Shown here: piece by piece, positions 43,105 through 52,560 of the stretch | Numbering within the stretch: the first letter of the stretch is position 1 | Layout of the letters: each line of letters opens with the position of its first letter | Assembly (NCBI GenBank): GCA_031271905.1 | Contig: JAISUT010000012.1 | Location: 113,209-177,208, forward strand | Source of the DNA: Acidobacteriota bacterium | GTDB taxonomy: Bacteria; Acidobacteriota; UBA6911 | DNA: 64,000 nucleotides | Direction of reading: 5' to 3' | Position numbers and translations under genes: made by a program | The notes under the pieces: model-generated | Databases searched by the model: none | Seen by the model: the letters and a program-made list of their open reading frames with translations, nothing else | Told to the model about the DNA's origin: nothing

Positions 43105-44589
43105 ATGCGTCTGCCGGCCCCCGTGAGTTTCCGATCCCAGGCGTTCATCATCGGCGCCGCCGCGTTGGCGGTGTTCGCGCTGGCGGCGTTGATCGTCCGG
43201 GACGCGGTCTTCACCACCGAGGGGCGGTTGATCGGGGACGCCCGCCGCCGTTGCGCCGCCGCCGCCCTGGAGATCCGCAAGCAGTACCTCGACCGCATCG
43301 CCTACGCCGACGACCCGCTCCACGAGCTGCCGCCGCACGCGCAGGACGTCTCCCTGAAAGGCATCACCTCCACCGTGCTCCTCGCCTATCCCGGCATCAA
43401 GGGGGGGCTGTTCATCCCCGCCGGGGGGGCGGTCCTCGGCTACTCGTTCCCCGCCGAGGCGCAGGGCGGGGCGCAGGACGCGCCGCTCACGGACAAGGAG
43501 TCCGAGGCCGTCCGGCTGCTGGCGGCTCAGGCCGCGGGGGCGGACGGGCCCGTGACCTACTGGACCTGGTGGGACGCCGACCTGATCGTGGGGGCGGCGG
43601 CCGAGGGCGGCGAGGCGGTCGTCTGGACGCTGCACCGCGCCCCGGCGCCGCGCTATCCGATGATCGGCGCGAACCACTGGCTCCTGGCAGCCCTGGTCTT
43701 CTCCAGCCTCCTCGGCGTCGGCGGCATCATCTCCATCTGGTACAGGCTCCATTCCGGCGTCGTGTCGATCCAGAGGGGGTTGCACCGGCTCGAGACCGAC
43801 TTCTCCTTCCGGCTCCCCTCCATCCGCGGCGACCTCGGGCGGGTGGCGCTGGACATCAACGGCATGGCGGAGCGGCGCATGGCGCTGGAGGAGAAGCTCC
43901 GGCAGCAGGACCGGCTGGCTGCGCTCGGGCGGGTGGTCGGCGGCGTCGCCCACGAGGTGCGCAACCCCCTGAACTCCATCAAGCTCACGCTGCAACTGCT
44001 GGAGCGCCGTTTGAAGAAAGGGCTCGCCGCCTCCGGCGAGATCACCGAGTGCATGGAGGAGATCGACCGCCTGGACGCCATCGTCGGCAGGCTCCTGGCG
44101 TTTGGCCGCCCCGCGATGGCGAACCGCAAGCCGCAGGCGATAGCCCCCGTCTTCGACCAGGCGCTGCGCATGGTGCACGAGCCGGCGATGGCGAAGGGGG
44201 TCCGGCTCGAAAACCGCGTCCCCGCCGCAGTGAACGCCGCCGTCGCGGACATCGACGCCCCGCAGGTCGTGCAGGTGCTCATCAACCTGCTCTTGAACGC
44301 CGTCGAGGCGTCGCCCGCCGGCGGCGCGGTCGCCGTGTCGGCGGCGGTCGAGCCTCCGCACCTCCTGGTCAGCATCGCGGACGAGGGGGGGCGCATCCCG
44401 GACGAGGTGCGCCCGCACGTCTTCGACGCCTACTACACGACCAAGCCGGAGGGCAACGGGCTGGGGCTCGCCGTCTCGCGCGAGATCGCGGTGAACCACG
44501 GAGGCAGGCTGGAGTTCGAGTCGGAGGACGCGGGGACCGTGTTCAAACTCACGCTGCCGCTGGAAAGGAGTTCCGCCGATGCCGCCTAA
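43105..44589 (+). CDS. Membrane sensor histidine kinase (NtrB/ZraS-type partner)
   Basis: This 494-residue kinase has a first membrane segment at about 15-35, a periplasmic region to about 190, a second segment at about 193-213, and a HAMP-like linker. The H-box is GVAHEVRNPLNSI with His about 283. The N-box is LINLLLNAVEA and the G2 box GNGLGLAVS. The G1 box reads DEGGRIP where DxGxG is expected, so the second glycine is an arginine; the effect on ATP binding is unclear. It overlaps the sigma-54 response regulator by 11 nt, so they form a two-component pair. The signal is unknown. Confidence 0.88.
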   Translation: MRLPAPVSFRSQAFIIGAAALAVFALAALIVRDAVFTTEGRLIGDARRRCAAAALEIRKQYLDRIAYADDPLHELPPHAQDVSLKGITSTVLLAYPGIKGGLFIPAGGAVLGYSFPAEAQGGAQDAPLTDKESEAVRLLAAQAAGADGPVTYWTWWDADLIVGAAAEGGEAVVWTLHRAPAPRYPMIGANHWLLAALVFSSLLGVGGIISIWYRLHSGVVSIQRGLHRLETDFSFRLPSIRGDLGRVALDINGMAERRMALEEKLRQQDRLAALGRVVGGVAHEVRNPLNSIKLTLQLLERRLKKGLAASGEITECMEEIDRLDAIVGRLLAFGRPAMANRKPQAIAPVFDQALRMVHEPAMAKGVRLENRVPAAVNAAVADIDAPQVVQVLINLLLNAVEASPAGGAVAVSAAVEPPHLLVSIADEGGRIPDEVRPHVFDAYYTTKPEGNGLGLAVSREIAVNHGGRLEFESEDAGTVFKLTLPLERSSADAA

Positions 44590-45940
44590 AGCGTCCGTCC
44601 TGGTCGCCGAAGACGAGGCGCAGGCGCGCGAGGCGTTGCGCGCCCTGCTCGAAGACGAGGGGTACCGCGTCGTCACAGCCGCCGACGGGGCGGAGGCCTC
44701 CGCCCTGCTGGCGCAGTCCGCCGTGGAGGCGGCCATCCTCGACATCAGGATGCCGCGCAAGGACGGGCTTGAGCTGCTGCGCGAGGTCAAGTCGCTCCCC
44801 TCGCCGCCGGCGGTGCTGGTCATGACCGCCTACGGCACCAGCGCCGCCGCCATAGAGGCGATGGCGCTCGGCGCCTTCGACTACCTGACCAAGCCGCTGA
44901 ACTTCGACGAGCTCCTCATCCAGCTCGGGCGCGCCATCGACAACCGCCGCCGCGCGGGCGAGCTGGAGGAGTATCGCAGCGAGGAGGACTCTTGGCAGGG
45001 GGCGGAGATCATCGGTTCGAGCCCCGCGATGCAGCGGCTGTACAAGCTCGTCGGGCAGGTCTCCGCCACCGACTCCACCGTGCTCGTCCGGGGCGAGTCG
45101 GGGACGGGCAAGGAGGTGGTGGCGCGCGCCATCCACAAGCACAGCCTGCGCGGCGGCAGGAAGCTGGTGAAGGTCAACTGCGCCTCGATCCCGGAGACGC
45201 TTTTGGAGGCGGAGATGTTCGGCCACGAGCGGGGCGCGTTCACGGGGGCGGCGGCGCGGCGCATCGGCAAGTTCGAGTACGCCGCCGGGGGCACGCTCTT
45301 CCTCGACGAGATCGGGGAGCTGCCCCCCTCCACGCAGGCGAAGCTCCTGCGCGTCCTGCAAGATCACGCGATCGAGCGGCTCGGCTCGAACATCACCATC
45401 CCTCTCGACGTCCGCATCCTGGCGGCGACCAACTGCGACCTGGAGGCGGCGGTGCGCGAGGGGCGTTTCCGCGAAGACCTCTACTACCGGCTGAACGTGG
45501 TGACGGTCGCCATCCCCCCGCTGCGCGAGCGGCGCGAGGACATCCCCGGCCTGGCGGCGTTCCTCCTGCGGCGCAGCGCGGCGCGGCTCAAGCTGCGGGT
45601 CCCCGCCATCTCCGCAGACGCGATGGCGGCGCTGGAGTCCGGCCCCTGGCCGGGCAACGTGCGCGAGCTGGAGCATTGCCTGGAGCGGGCGCTGATCCTG
45701 AGCCGCACCGGCGTCATCCGGCGCGAGACGGTGGAGACGCTGGAGGGCGCGGGCGCCGGGGATCCGCTGGACGCCGTGCCCCTGGAGGAGGGGTTGCACG
45801 CCGCCGTGGCGCGCCTGGAGCGGCGGATGGTCGAGCGGGCGCTCGCCGCCGCTTCGGGCAACCGCACGCGCACCGCCGAACTCCTCAAGATCAACCGGAG
45901 GCTCCTGTACGACAAGCTCAGGGAATACGGGTTGGAGTAG
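44579..45940 (+). CDS. Sigma-54-dependent response regulator (NtrC family)
   Basis: This 453-residue activator has three domains. The receiver domain has phospho-acceptor Asp about 55 in ILDIRMPRKDG and a conserved Lys in YLTKPLN. The AAA+ domain has GESGTGKE (Walker A), GAFTGA (sigma-54 contact loop), GTLFLDEIGE (Walker B) and a SWPGNVREL-like PGNVREL. The C-terminal Fis-type helix-turn-helix includes NRTRTAELLKINRRLLYDKL. AGGAG stands 8 nt before the ATG at 44579. Its targets are unknown. A sigma-54 promoter exists upstream of amtB in this window, but nothing ties this regulator to it. Confidence 0.95.
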   Translation: MPPKASVLVAEDEAQAREALRALLEDEGYRVVTAADGAEASALLAQSAVEAAILDIRMPRKDGLELLREVKSLPSPPAVLVMTAYGTSAAAIEAMALGAFDYLTKPLNFDELLIQLGRAIDNRRRAGELEEYRSEEDSWQGAEIIGSSPAMQRLYKLVGQVSATDSTVLVRGESGTGKEVVARAIHKHSLRGGRKLVKVNCASIPETLLEAEMFGHERGAFTGAAARRIGKFEYAAGGTLFLDEIGELPPSTQAKLLRVLQDHAIERLGSNITIPLDVRILAATNCDLEAAVREGRFREDLYYRLNVVTVAIPPLRERREDIPGLAAFLLRRSAARLKLRVPAISADAMAALESGPWPGNVRELEHCLERALILSRTGVIRRETVETLEGAGAGDPLDAVPLEEGLHAAVARLERRMVERALAAASGNRTRTAELLKINRRLLYDKLREYGLE

Positions 45941-45969
45941 GGTTGGGGTGGCGGACGGTGCCCCGTGTT

Positions 45970-45978
45970 TGCTATCAT
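45970..45978 (+). promoter_or_regulatory. Extended -10 promoter before the POT gene
   Basis: TGCTATCAT is an extended -10 of the TGnTATnAT type. Start would be near 45985, 42 nt ahead of the ATG. Similar TGCTA elements occur before cysE and the LolA-like gene at 58492. Confidence 0.5.
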
Positions 45979-46026
45979 GTTCCCCGCTTCGACCACGATC
46001 ACGATTTGCCGGAGGACGCATTACGA

Positions 46027-47565
46027 ATGACCGAGCGCGCTGACGCAACCGTTTCCGCCCCCGTCCCCCCGACGCGGCAGAAGACCTTCCTAGGGCATCC
46101 GCGGGGGCTGTTCGTCCTGTTCTTCACCGAGATGTGGGAGCGGTTCTCGTACTACGGGATGCGCGCCCTGCTCGTCCTTTACATGACAAGCTACCTTGTC
46201 AAAGACCCGGAGAAGGCGGCGACGGTCTTCGGCTTCGAAGCCTTGCGCAAGCTGCTGGAGATGGGCTTCGGCCCCTTGGACGTGCAGCCGCTGGCGTCGC
46301 AGATCTACGGCCTGTACACGGGCTTCGTCTACCTCACGCCGTTTTTCGGCGGCATCCTCGCCGACAAGGTCTGGGGGCAGCGCAAGACCGTCTACATCGG
46401 CGGCATCCTCATGGCGGTCGGCCATTTCCTGATGGCGTTCGAAAGCCTCTTCCTGCCCGCGATGTTCTTCCTCATCCTCGGCAACGGCGCCTTCAAGCCC
46501 AACATCTCCACCCAGGTCGGCACGCTCTATCCGCAGGGGGACTCGCGACGCGACGGTGCCTTCACCCTCTTCTACATGGGCATCAACCTCGGCGCGTTCT
46601 TCTCCCCGCTCGTCTGCGGCACGCTGGGACAGAAGTACGGCTGGCACTGGGGCTTCGGCATGGCGGGCGTCGGGATGATCGCGGGGTTGTGCATCTACCA
46701 CTGCGGCCGTCGGCTGCTCCCGCCCGATCCGCACGAGGCGCTGGAGGCGCAGCAGGCGTCCTCGGTCGGGCAAAAGACCGTGCAGGTCTCGAAGGTGCTG
46801 GGAGGGCTCTTCGGGGTGGTGGTGCTTTTCTTCGCCATCCTCATCCTCCCCGGCGTTTGGAAGGCCGCCATAGGGATTTTGATCGCCGCCGGCGTCGTCT
46901 TCGCCATCTCGCGCGTCCGCGGGGAGGACAGGCACCGGGTGATCATCCTCTGCCTCGTGTGCCTGGGCGCGGTCGCCTTCTGGTCTATCTTCGAGCAGCA
47001 GGGGAACACGCTCCAGCTCTGGGCGGACGAGAAGACCGACTGGCATTTCTTCGGCTTCGACGTCCCCTCCACCTGGTACCAGGCGTTCAACCCGTTTTTC
47101 ATCTTCGCGTTCGCCCCGTTGCTCAACCTGCTCTGGAGCCTGCGCGCCCAAAAGGGGAAGACCTCCAGCTCGGTGCGCAAGATGGGCGTCGGCTGCGTCC
47201 TCTGCGGCCTTGCCTACGTCGTCATGATCTTGGCGGCGCGGGTGGTCGGCGACGGGCCCGAGCGGGGGAGCCTGCTCTGGCTGGCGGGGACGACGTGGGT
47301 GTTCACGATGGGCGAGCTGTACCTGTCCCCCATCGGGCTGTCGTTCTTCTCGAAGATATCGCCGCCCCGGATGCTGTCGATGATGATGGGGGTGTGGCAC
47401 CTGTCCTCGTTCTTCGGCAACTACATGAGCGGCTACGTCGGCTCGTTCTATTCCAGGATGCCCAAGGAGGATTTTTTCCTGATGCTCTGCGTCATCGGCG
47501 TCATCGTGGGCGCGCTCTTCTTCGTCGCGGAGTTCAGGATACGGAAATTCATCGGCGACGTGTGA
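46027..47565 (+). CDS. Proton-dependent oligopeptide transporter (POT/PTR family)
   Basis: This inner-membrane peptide importer has 512 residues and 12-14 hydrophobic segments. The N-terminal signature FTEMWERFSYYGMRALLVLY contains the ExxER motif involved in proton coupling. FYMGINLGAFFSPLVCGTLG is the second PTR2 signature. FEQQGNTLQLWAD and GELYLSPIGLSFFSKISPP are typical of the C-terminal half. GGAGG lies 11 nt before the ATG at 46027. The track's 857-residue ORF runs back into the response-regulator gene and is a frame extension. Confidence 0.93.
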   Translation: MTERADATVSAPVPPTRQKTFLGHPRGLFVLFFTEMWERFSYYGMRALLVLYMTSYLVKDPEKAATVFGFEALRKLLEMGFGPLDVQPLASQIYGLYTGFVYLTPFFGGILADKVWGQRKTVYIGGILMAVGHFLMAFESLFLPAMFFLILGNGAFKPNISTQVGTLYPQGDSRRDGAFTLFYMGINLGAFFSPLVCGTLGQKYGWHWGFGMAGVGMIAGLCIYHCGRRLLPPDPHEALEAQQASSVGQKTVQVSKVLGGLFGVVVLFFAILILPGVWKAAIGILIAAGVVFAISRVRGEDRHRVIILCLVCLGAVAFWSIFEQQGNTLQLWADEKTDWHFFGFDVPSTWYQAFNPFFIFAFAPLLNLLWSLRAQKGKTSSSVRKMGVGCVLCGLAYVVMILAARVVGDGPERGSLLWLAGTTWVFTMGELYLSPIGLSFFSKISPPRMLSMMMGVWHLSSFFGNYMSGYVGSFYSRMPKEDFFLMLCVIGVIVGALFFVAEFRIRKFIGDV

Positions 47566-47623
47566 GGCGTGTGGCGTGTAGAATGTAAAACCGTTGTTTA
47601 CGACAAACCTAACGGAGGGTTTT

Positions 47624-48208
47624 ATGGTATCGATTCGCAGGTCGTTGAAATCTCCCCACCGGCTCCCCCTGTCTGCGGCGGTCGCCGCAGTCGCCCTCGC
47701 GCTGTTCGCCTCGGCGTGTTCCGCGCCGCAAGGGGCGGCTCCCGCGCCGGCGGCGCTGGCGCCGGAGGTGCAGGCGTTGCTCGACAAGGATCAGATCGGA
47801 GACCTTTTGACCGACTACTACACGCAGCTCGGCACGGGCGGCAAAGGGTTCGGCGACTACTACGTCCAGGACAGCGTCCTGGACGTGAACGGGCAGATCG
47901 CCCAGGGGCAGGAGCAGATCGAGGAGCTTTACAAGCGGGCGGGGGAGGATTCCGTGGCGCGCAAAGGCACCTTCCGCATGATGCTCACCAACATCACGAT
48001 CGACGTCAAGGGCGATGCGGCGACCGCCGACATGCTCTGGACGGGGGTCAACTCGGAGACGGTCGAGGCGGCGCCGGTGTTCATCGAGCAAGGGCGCGAG
48101 CATGACGAGTTCGTCAAGCGCGACGGCCGCTGGTATTTCAAGCACCGCATGATCACGAGCGACGGCGGCCTCTCCGGCATCTTCAAGGAGAAGTACCAGC
48201 CCCGCTAG
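47624..48208 (+). CDS. SnoaL-like (NTF2-fold) lipoprotein
   Basis: This 194-residue protein has a signal sequence ending in the lipobox LFASAC, so it is probably lipid-anchored in the periplasm. The mature part, after an Ala/Pro linker, has the NTF2/SnoaL pattern: IGDLLTDYYTQLGTGGKGFG, then DYYVQDSVLDV, GQEQIEELYKRAG and HDEFVKRDGRWYFKHRMI. SnoaL-like domains often bind hydrophobic ligands. No catalytic residue can be singled out. GGAGGG precedes the ATG at 47624. It lies 58 nt after the POT gene. Confidence 0.75.
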   Translation: MVSIRRSLKSPHRLPLSAAVAAVALALFASACSAPQGAAPAPAALAPEVQALLDKDQIGDLLTDYYTQLGTGGKGFGDYYVQDSVLDVNGQIAQGQEQIEELYKRAGEDSVARKGTFRMMLTNITIDVKGDAATADMLWTGVNSETVEAAPVFIEQGREHDEFVKRDGRWYFKHRMITSDGGLSGIFKEKYQPR

Positions 48209-48292
48209 GCGCCGCTTTTGCGCGGGGCGCCTGCGCGCGCGGCGGCAGACGGCTGCCGATGCGGGGATCGGCGGGACATGGGCGGGACGCAG

Positions 48293-49684
48293 ATGGACGC
48301 AAACGACGACATTCGCAAGAGGGAGCACCTCGGTTCCCGGCTGGGCTTCATCCTGCTTTCGGCGGGGTGCGCCATCGGCCTGGGCAACGTCTGGCGCTTC
48401 CCCTACATCACCGGGCAGAACGGCGGCGCGACCTTCGTCTTGGTCTACCTCGTGTTCCTGGTCATGTTCGGCGTCCCGATCATGTCGATGGAGTTCGCGG
48501 TCGGCAGGGCGAGCCAGCGGAGCGCCGCCCGGTCGTTCCAAGTGCTGGCGCCCGCCGGGACGCGGTGGGGGGCGTTCGGCTGGTTCGCCATGGCGGGCAA
48601 CTGCCTGCTGATGATGTTCTACACCACCATCAGCGGCTGGATGCTGGCGTACCTCGTGAAGACGGCGCGCGGGGACTTCGTCGGGGCGACGCCGGGGGAG
48701 ATCGACGCCGCGTTCGGCGCGTTGACGGGGGACGGCGTGCAGTGCGTCTGCTGGATGCTCGTCGTCTGCGCGATAGGTTTTTCGATCTGCCGGTGCGGCT
48801 TGCAGCAAGGGGTCGAGCGCGTCGCCAAAGTCCTCATGGTCGCGCTGCTCCTGGTCATGGTGGCGCTCGCCGTCCGCTCCGTCACGCTTCCGGGGGCGGG
48901 GGCGGGGTTGCGCTTCTACCTGATGCCGAGCCTGGACGGCATCAGGGAGCGCGGGCTCTGGAGCGTCGTCTACGACGCGATGGGGCAGGCGTTCTTCACC
49001 CTCAGCCTCGGCATCGGCTCGATGGCGATCTTCGGCTCCTACCTGAAAAAGGATCGGAGCCTGTTCGGCGAGAGCGTCAGCATCACCGTCCTGGACACGT
49101 TCGTCGCCATCGTCTCGGGGCTCATCATCTTCCCCGCCTGCTTCGCCTATGACACGGCGCCGGGCGCGGGGCCGGGGCTCATCTTCCTGACATTGCCGAA
49201 CATCTTCGCCGGGATGCCGGGCGGGCGGCTCTGGGGGACGCTGTTCTTCGTGTTCATGTTCTTCGCGGCGATCTCCACCGTCATCGCGGTCTTCGAGAAC
49301 ATCGTCGCCTTTGGGATGGATCTGGCGGGCTGGGGCCGGAAGGCGTCGGTGGCTGCGGGCATGGTCGCGGTGCCGTTGCTGTCGCTCCCCTGCGCCCTCG
49401 GTTTCAACCTCTGGTCGGGCGTCCAGCCGATGGGCGCGGGCAGCACCATCCTGGACTTGGAGGACTTCGTCGTCTCCAACAACCTGCTGCCGCTCGGCAG
49501 CCTGGTCTACCTGCTCTTCTGCCTGCACGGGAAAGGCTGGGGGTGGGGGAACTTCCTCGCGGAGGTCGATGCGGGCAGGGGCTTGCGCTTCCCCGCCCGG
49601 TTGCTGCCCTATTACAAGTATGTGCTGCCGCTGTTGATCCTCGCGGTCTTCGTCTTCGGTTACGTCGAGAGGCTCGCGGGCTGA
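48293..49684 (+). CDS. Sodium:neurotransmitter symporter (NSS, LeuT-like)
   Basis: This Na+-coupled amino-acid transporter of the LeuT family has 463 residues. The helix-1 signature LGFILLSAGCAIGLGNVWRF is followed by PYITGQNGGATFVLVYLVFL. TM6/8 regions are recognisable (AMGQAFFTLSLGIGSMAIFG and AISTVIAVFENIVAF). About eleven membrane segments are apparent, as in many bacterial NSS members. The start could be the ATG at 48278 or 48293. I chose 48293 because it matches the usual short N-terminus (MDANDDIRKREHLGSRLGF). It lies 84 nt after the lipoprotein gene. Confidence 0.92.
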   Translation: MDANDDIRKREHLGSRLGFILLSAGCAIGLGNVWRFPYITGQNGGATFVLVYLVFLVMFGVPIMSMEFAVGRASQRSAARSFQVLAPAGTRWGAFGWFAMAGNCLLMMFYTTISGWMLAYLVKTARGDFVGATPGEIDAAFGALTGDGVQCVCWMLVVCAIGFSICRCGLQQGVERVAKVLMVALLLVMVALAVRSVTLPGAGAGLRFYLMPSLDGIRERGLWSVVYDAMGQAFFTLSLGIGSMAIFGSYLKKDRSLFGESVSITVLDTFVAIVSGLIIFPACFAYDTAPGAGPGLIFLTLPNIFAGMPGGRLWGTLFFVFMFFAAISTVIAVFENIVAFGMDLAGWGRKASVAAGMVAVPLLSLPCALGFNLWSGVQPMGAGSTILDLEDFVVSNNLLPLGSLVYLLFCLHGKGWGWGNFLAEVDAGRGLRFPARLLPYYKYVLPLLILAVFVFGYVERLAG

Positions 49685-49694
49685 GCCGCAGGCT

Positions 49695-50879
49695 CTATTC
49701 GTAAGCCTTCAAGGCGAACTCCATCGACGTGTCGGTCGGCAGGTCCGCAGTCTCGGCGAACTGCTTGATCGCCTCGCGCGCCGATGCCGTCTCCACCACC
49801 AGGCGGATGTTGAGTTGCAGCTTGTTCAGGTGGTTGATGAAGTCGATGAACTTCTGCGCCGTGGCGATGTTGGAGAGGAAGCCCTCGCCGATGTCGATGA
49901 TCAGCCCGGTCTGGCCGTCCTCCGCCATCTCGTCGATCTCCTTGGCGACGGCGCCGTTGAGCGCTCCGACGAACGTGCGGTGCTTCGGGTTGCGGTCGCC
50001 GGGGCAGTGCAGGATGCGGACGTCGCCGCTGGACTCCAGCCACGCGCCCTGCTTCCCGGACGACGCCGCCATGACCCGTCCCAGGGCGGCCGCGGCGTCG
50101 GGGGCGGTGAAGGGCTTGTACAGGACCGCTTGGATGCCGAAGCCGAACGCCTTGTTGATGTCCTCTTCGGCGGTGCGCAACGTCATGACGGCGACTTTCT
50201 TGGGGCTGCCGTCCTCCTTCCTGAGGTTGATGTAGGTGCCGAAGATGTCCGCCCAATTCGCGTCGGGCATGCTCAAGTCCAGGAACAGGTAGTCGAACTG
50301 GTACTGCTTCATGAGCGACTCCGCCTCGGCGGCGGTCATGGCGGGGATCACGTGGACGCCTTCGCCCAAGTGCTCTTGCAGCATCTTCAGGATGTTCTCC
50401 TTGTCATCGACGGCCAGCACCACCGTCTTCCCCTCGCTCCCCGGATGGGGCGCGGGCCCCGCCTGTGCCGCCGCGCCCGCGTTCTGCGGCGCGGGAGGCG
50501 TGTCGCCCTCGTAGAGCGAGAGGATGGGGTTGATCTTCTTGAGCAGCAGCTCGCGGGTGAAGGGCTTGGCGACGAAATCCTTCAGCCCCAGCTTGATGAG
50601 CGCGATCACCGTCTCCTGGACGGTCTCCGTGGTCAGCATGATCACGGGGATGGGCTTGGTCTCGGGGTTGTTCTTCAACTCGATCAGCGTGTGCTGCCCG
50701 TCCATCACGGGCATGTTGTAGTCGAGCAGGATGAGGTCGGGTCGCCCCTCCTTCGCCTGCGCCACGCCTTGCTCGCCGTTCTCCGCCTCGATGACCTCGA
50801 CGCCGAACGGCACCAGGTGCTTCTTGATGATCATGCGCACGGTCTTGCTGTCGTCAACGGTCAGAACCTTCTTGCCCAT
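49695..50879 (-). CDS. Two-receiver response regulator with a C-terminal STAS-like domain
   Basis: This 394-residue protein has three modules. The first receiver (about 1-122) has VDDSKTVR, LILLDYNMPVMDG and FVAKPFT. The second (about 150-270) has LAVDDKENI, YLFLDLSMPDAN and LYKPFT. The C-terminal domain (about 285-390) includes LIIDIGEGFLSNIATAQKFI, which resembles a STAS/anti-anti-sigma fold. There is no DNA-binding or enzymatic output. It lies 84 nt downstream of a CheX-like phosphatase gene on the same strand. Together they suggest a phosphorelay or chemotaxis-like module without its kinase in the window. The partner is unknown. Confidence 0.8.
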   Translation of the reverse strand: MGKKVLTVDDSKTVRMIIKKHLVPFGVEVIEAENGEQGVAQAKEGRPDLILLDYNMPVMDGQHTLIELKNNPETKPIPVIMLTTETVQETVIALIKLGLKDFVAKPFTRELLLKKINPILSLYEGDTPPAPQNAGAAAQAGPAPHPGSEGKTVVLAVDDKENILKMLQEHLGEGVHVIPAMTAAEAESLMKQYQFDYLFLDLSMPDANWADIFGTYINLRKEDGSPKKVAVMTLRTAEEDINKAFGFGIQAVLYKPFTAPDAAAALGRVMAASSGKQGAWLESSGDVRILHCPGDRNPKHRTFVGALNGAVAKEIDEMAEDGQTGLIIDIGEGFLSNIATAQKFIDFINHLNKLQLNIRLVVETASAREAIKQFAETADLPTDTSMEFALKAYE

Positions 50880-50963
50880 ACCAGGAAATCCCCAATCGCG
50901 AAAATTTTTTCAAAGCCGCCAAAGCCGTCCGGGACGACAGCGCCGTCCCCGGCTGCGCCCGCC

Positions 50964-51437
50964 CTAGCGATGCTCGGTGACGACCAGTTGCATCGTGAGG
51001 CGCGAGTCGAGGGCGCTGACCCCCATCAAGAGCTGCTCGGCGTCCTTGGGCGTGTGGGTGGAATAGTCGCGCCCTTGGACGATGGTGGGGACGGAGATGG
51101 TGAACAGCGTGCCGCTCCGCCCGACGTATTTCTTGAGGCTGCCCCCCACCATGTTCGCCATCTCGCCCATCGCGTCGCAGACGATGTCGTCCACCTCCGT
51201 GTAGGCGTCGCCCAGCATGTTGCTGGCGATGGTGCACGCCGCCTTGGGGCTGGCGTGGATCGCCAAGTACCCCGTGATGCTGCCGCTCAGGCTGATGATC
51301 GCCGACAACCCCCGCGACGCCTCGTCCGGGGGGATGAGCTCGGGGCGGACGGCGAAGGTGGTCACGAACACCTCCTCGACCGCTTCCGACAGGCTCCTCT
51401 TCAATTCCGACATCACGGAACTCTGCAAGTCAGGCAT
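50964..51437 (-). CDS. CheX-like phosphatase
   Basis: This 157-residue protein resembles CheX/CheC-type CheY-P phosphatases. The motif DAMGEMANMVGGSLKKYVG contains the E-x-x-N catalytic pair, preceded by the beta strand ITGYLAIHASPKAACTIASN. CheX removes phosphate from receiver domains. The neighbouring two-receiver protein is the obvious target. GGAG stands 8 nt before the ATG at 51437. It is divergent from mazG, with a GGGCGCC/GGCGCCC hairpin in the spacer. Confidence 0.82.
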   Translation of the reverse strand: MPDLQSSVMSELKRSLSEAVEEVFVTTFAVRPELIPPDEASRGLSAIISLSGSITGYLAIHASPKAACTIASNMLGDAYTEVDDIVCDAMGEMANMVGGSLKKYVGRSGTLFTISVPTIVQGRDYSTHTPKDAEQLLMGVSALDSRLTMQLVVTEHR

Positions 51438-51645
51438 GGGACCGCTCCAGGTGGAACAGGCGCGTCCGAACGAAATCCCCGAAGGAGGCGGCGCACCGTC
51501 GCTGCTTGCCGCTTATCGGCATCCACCGGCCGCCGCATTACAGATAATCGATGGTCGCCGCCGGGCGCCATTGCTCCTTGGCGCCCGGGGATTTCGTAGT
51601 AAAATCCATGCTGTTTCCCACTCGTTGGGCGGAGGGGCGTTGGCA

Positions 51646-52488
51646 ATGGACGGCAGGAGAGGCAGGCATGCGGACATCGACAAGCTGATCGCCCTCGTCG
51701 CGCGGCTGCGCGGCGAGGGCGGGTGCCCGTGGGACAGGGAGCAGACCCGCGAGACCTTGAAGCCGATGCTCGTCGAGGAGGCGTTCGAGGTGCTGGACGC
51801 CCTCGACTCGGACGACCCGGCGGACTTGAAGGAGGAGCTGGGCGACCTGCTCTTCCAAGTCGTCTTCCACGCCGAGATCGCCCGGGAGAAGGGGGAGTTC
51901 GACATGGGCGACGTCATCGACCGCTCGCACGAGAAGATGACGCGGCGCCACCCCCACATCTTCGGCGACGCCGACCTGAAGACCTCCGGCGACGTGCTGA
52001 AGAACTGGGAGGACATCAAGGCGGCGGAGAAGGGGGTCGCCTCCCCGTCCCGCCCAGAATCGGAGCGCTCGCTCCTGGATGGCGTGCCCAAGAAGATCCC
52101 CGCCCTCTACCGCGCCTACCAGATGACCGCCAAGGCGTCGCGCGTCGGCTTCGACTGGTCCCGGCTCGAAGACGTCCTCGACAAGTTGCGCGAGGAGTCC
52201 GCCGAACTGCTCGACGCGGCGCGGGATCCTGGCGGCGACCCCGGGCGGGACGACGCCGCGCGCGCGCGGATCGCCGACGAGATGGGCGACCTGCTGTTCG
52301 TGGCGGTCAACGTCGCGCGCTTCCTGGGCGTGGATCCCGAGACGGCGCTGGAGCGCAGCAACGGGAAGTTCGAGCGCCGCTTCCGCCACGTCGAGACCTC
52401 CGTCAAACGCCAAGGGCGCGAGTTGAAGGATGCGTCCATGGCGGAGATGGACGCCCTCTGGGACGACGCCAAGTCCCGCGGCCTCTGA
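51646..52488 (+). CDS. mazG: Nucleoside triphosphate pyrophosphohydrolase MazG
   Basis: MazG cleaves (d)NTPs to monophosphates and is a housekeeping and stress enzyme. The 280-residue protein has both MazG repeats: GGCPWDREQTRETLKPMLVE with EEAFEVLDAL and EELGDLLFQVVFHAEIA, then VLDKLREESAELLDAARD with DEMGDLLFVAVNVARFLG. These hold the E-x-x-E...E-x-x-D metal-binding signatures. GGAGG stands 10 nt before the ATG at 51646. TAAAAT (51600-51605) with TTGGCG 16 nt upstream is a plausible promoter. The track's longer ORF extends into the divergent cheX region. Confidence 0.95.
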   Translation: MDGRRGRHADIDKLIALVARLRGEGGCPWDREQTRETLKPMLVEEAFEVLDALDSDDPADLKEELGDLLFQVVFHAEIAREKGEFDMGDVIDRSHEKMTRRHPHIFGDADLKTSGDVLKNWEDIKAAEKGVASPSRPESERSLLDGVPKKIPALYRAYQMTAKASRVGFDWSRLEDVLDKLREESAELLDAARDPGGDPGRDDAARARIADEMGDLLFVAVNVARFLGVDPETALERSNGKFERRFRHVETSVKRQGRELKDASMAEMDALWDDAKSRGL

Positions 52489-52560
52489 CCCGCCGCATCC
52501 CCGCCTCCGGCTCGCGCCGGCGCCACCTCGCTTCCGCCCCACCCCCCCCGCCATGTGGAT

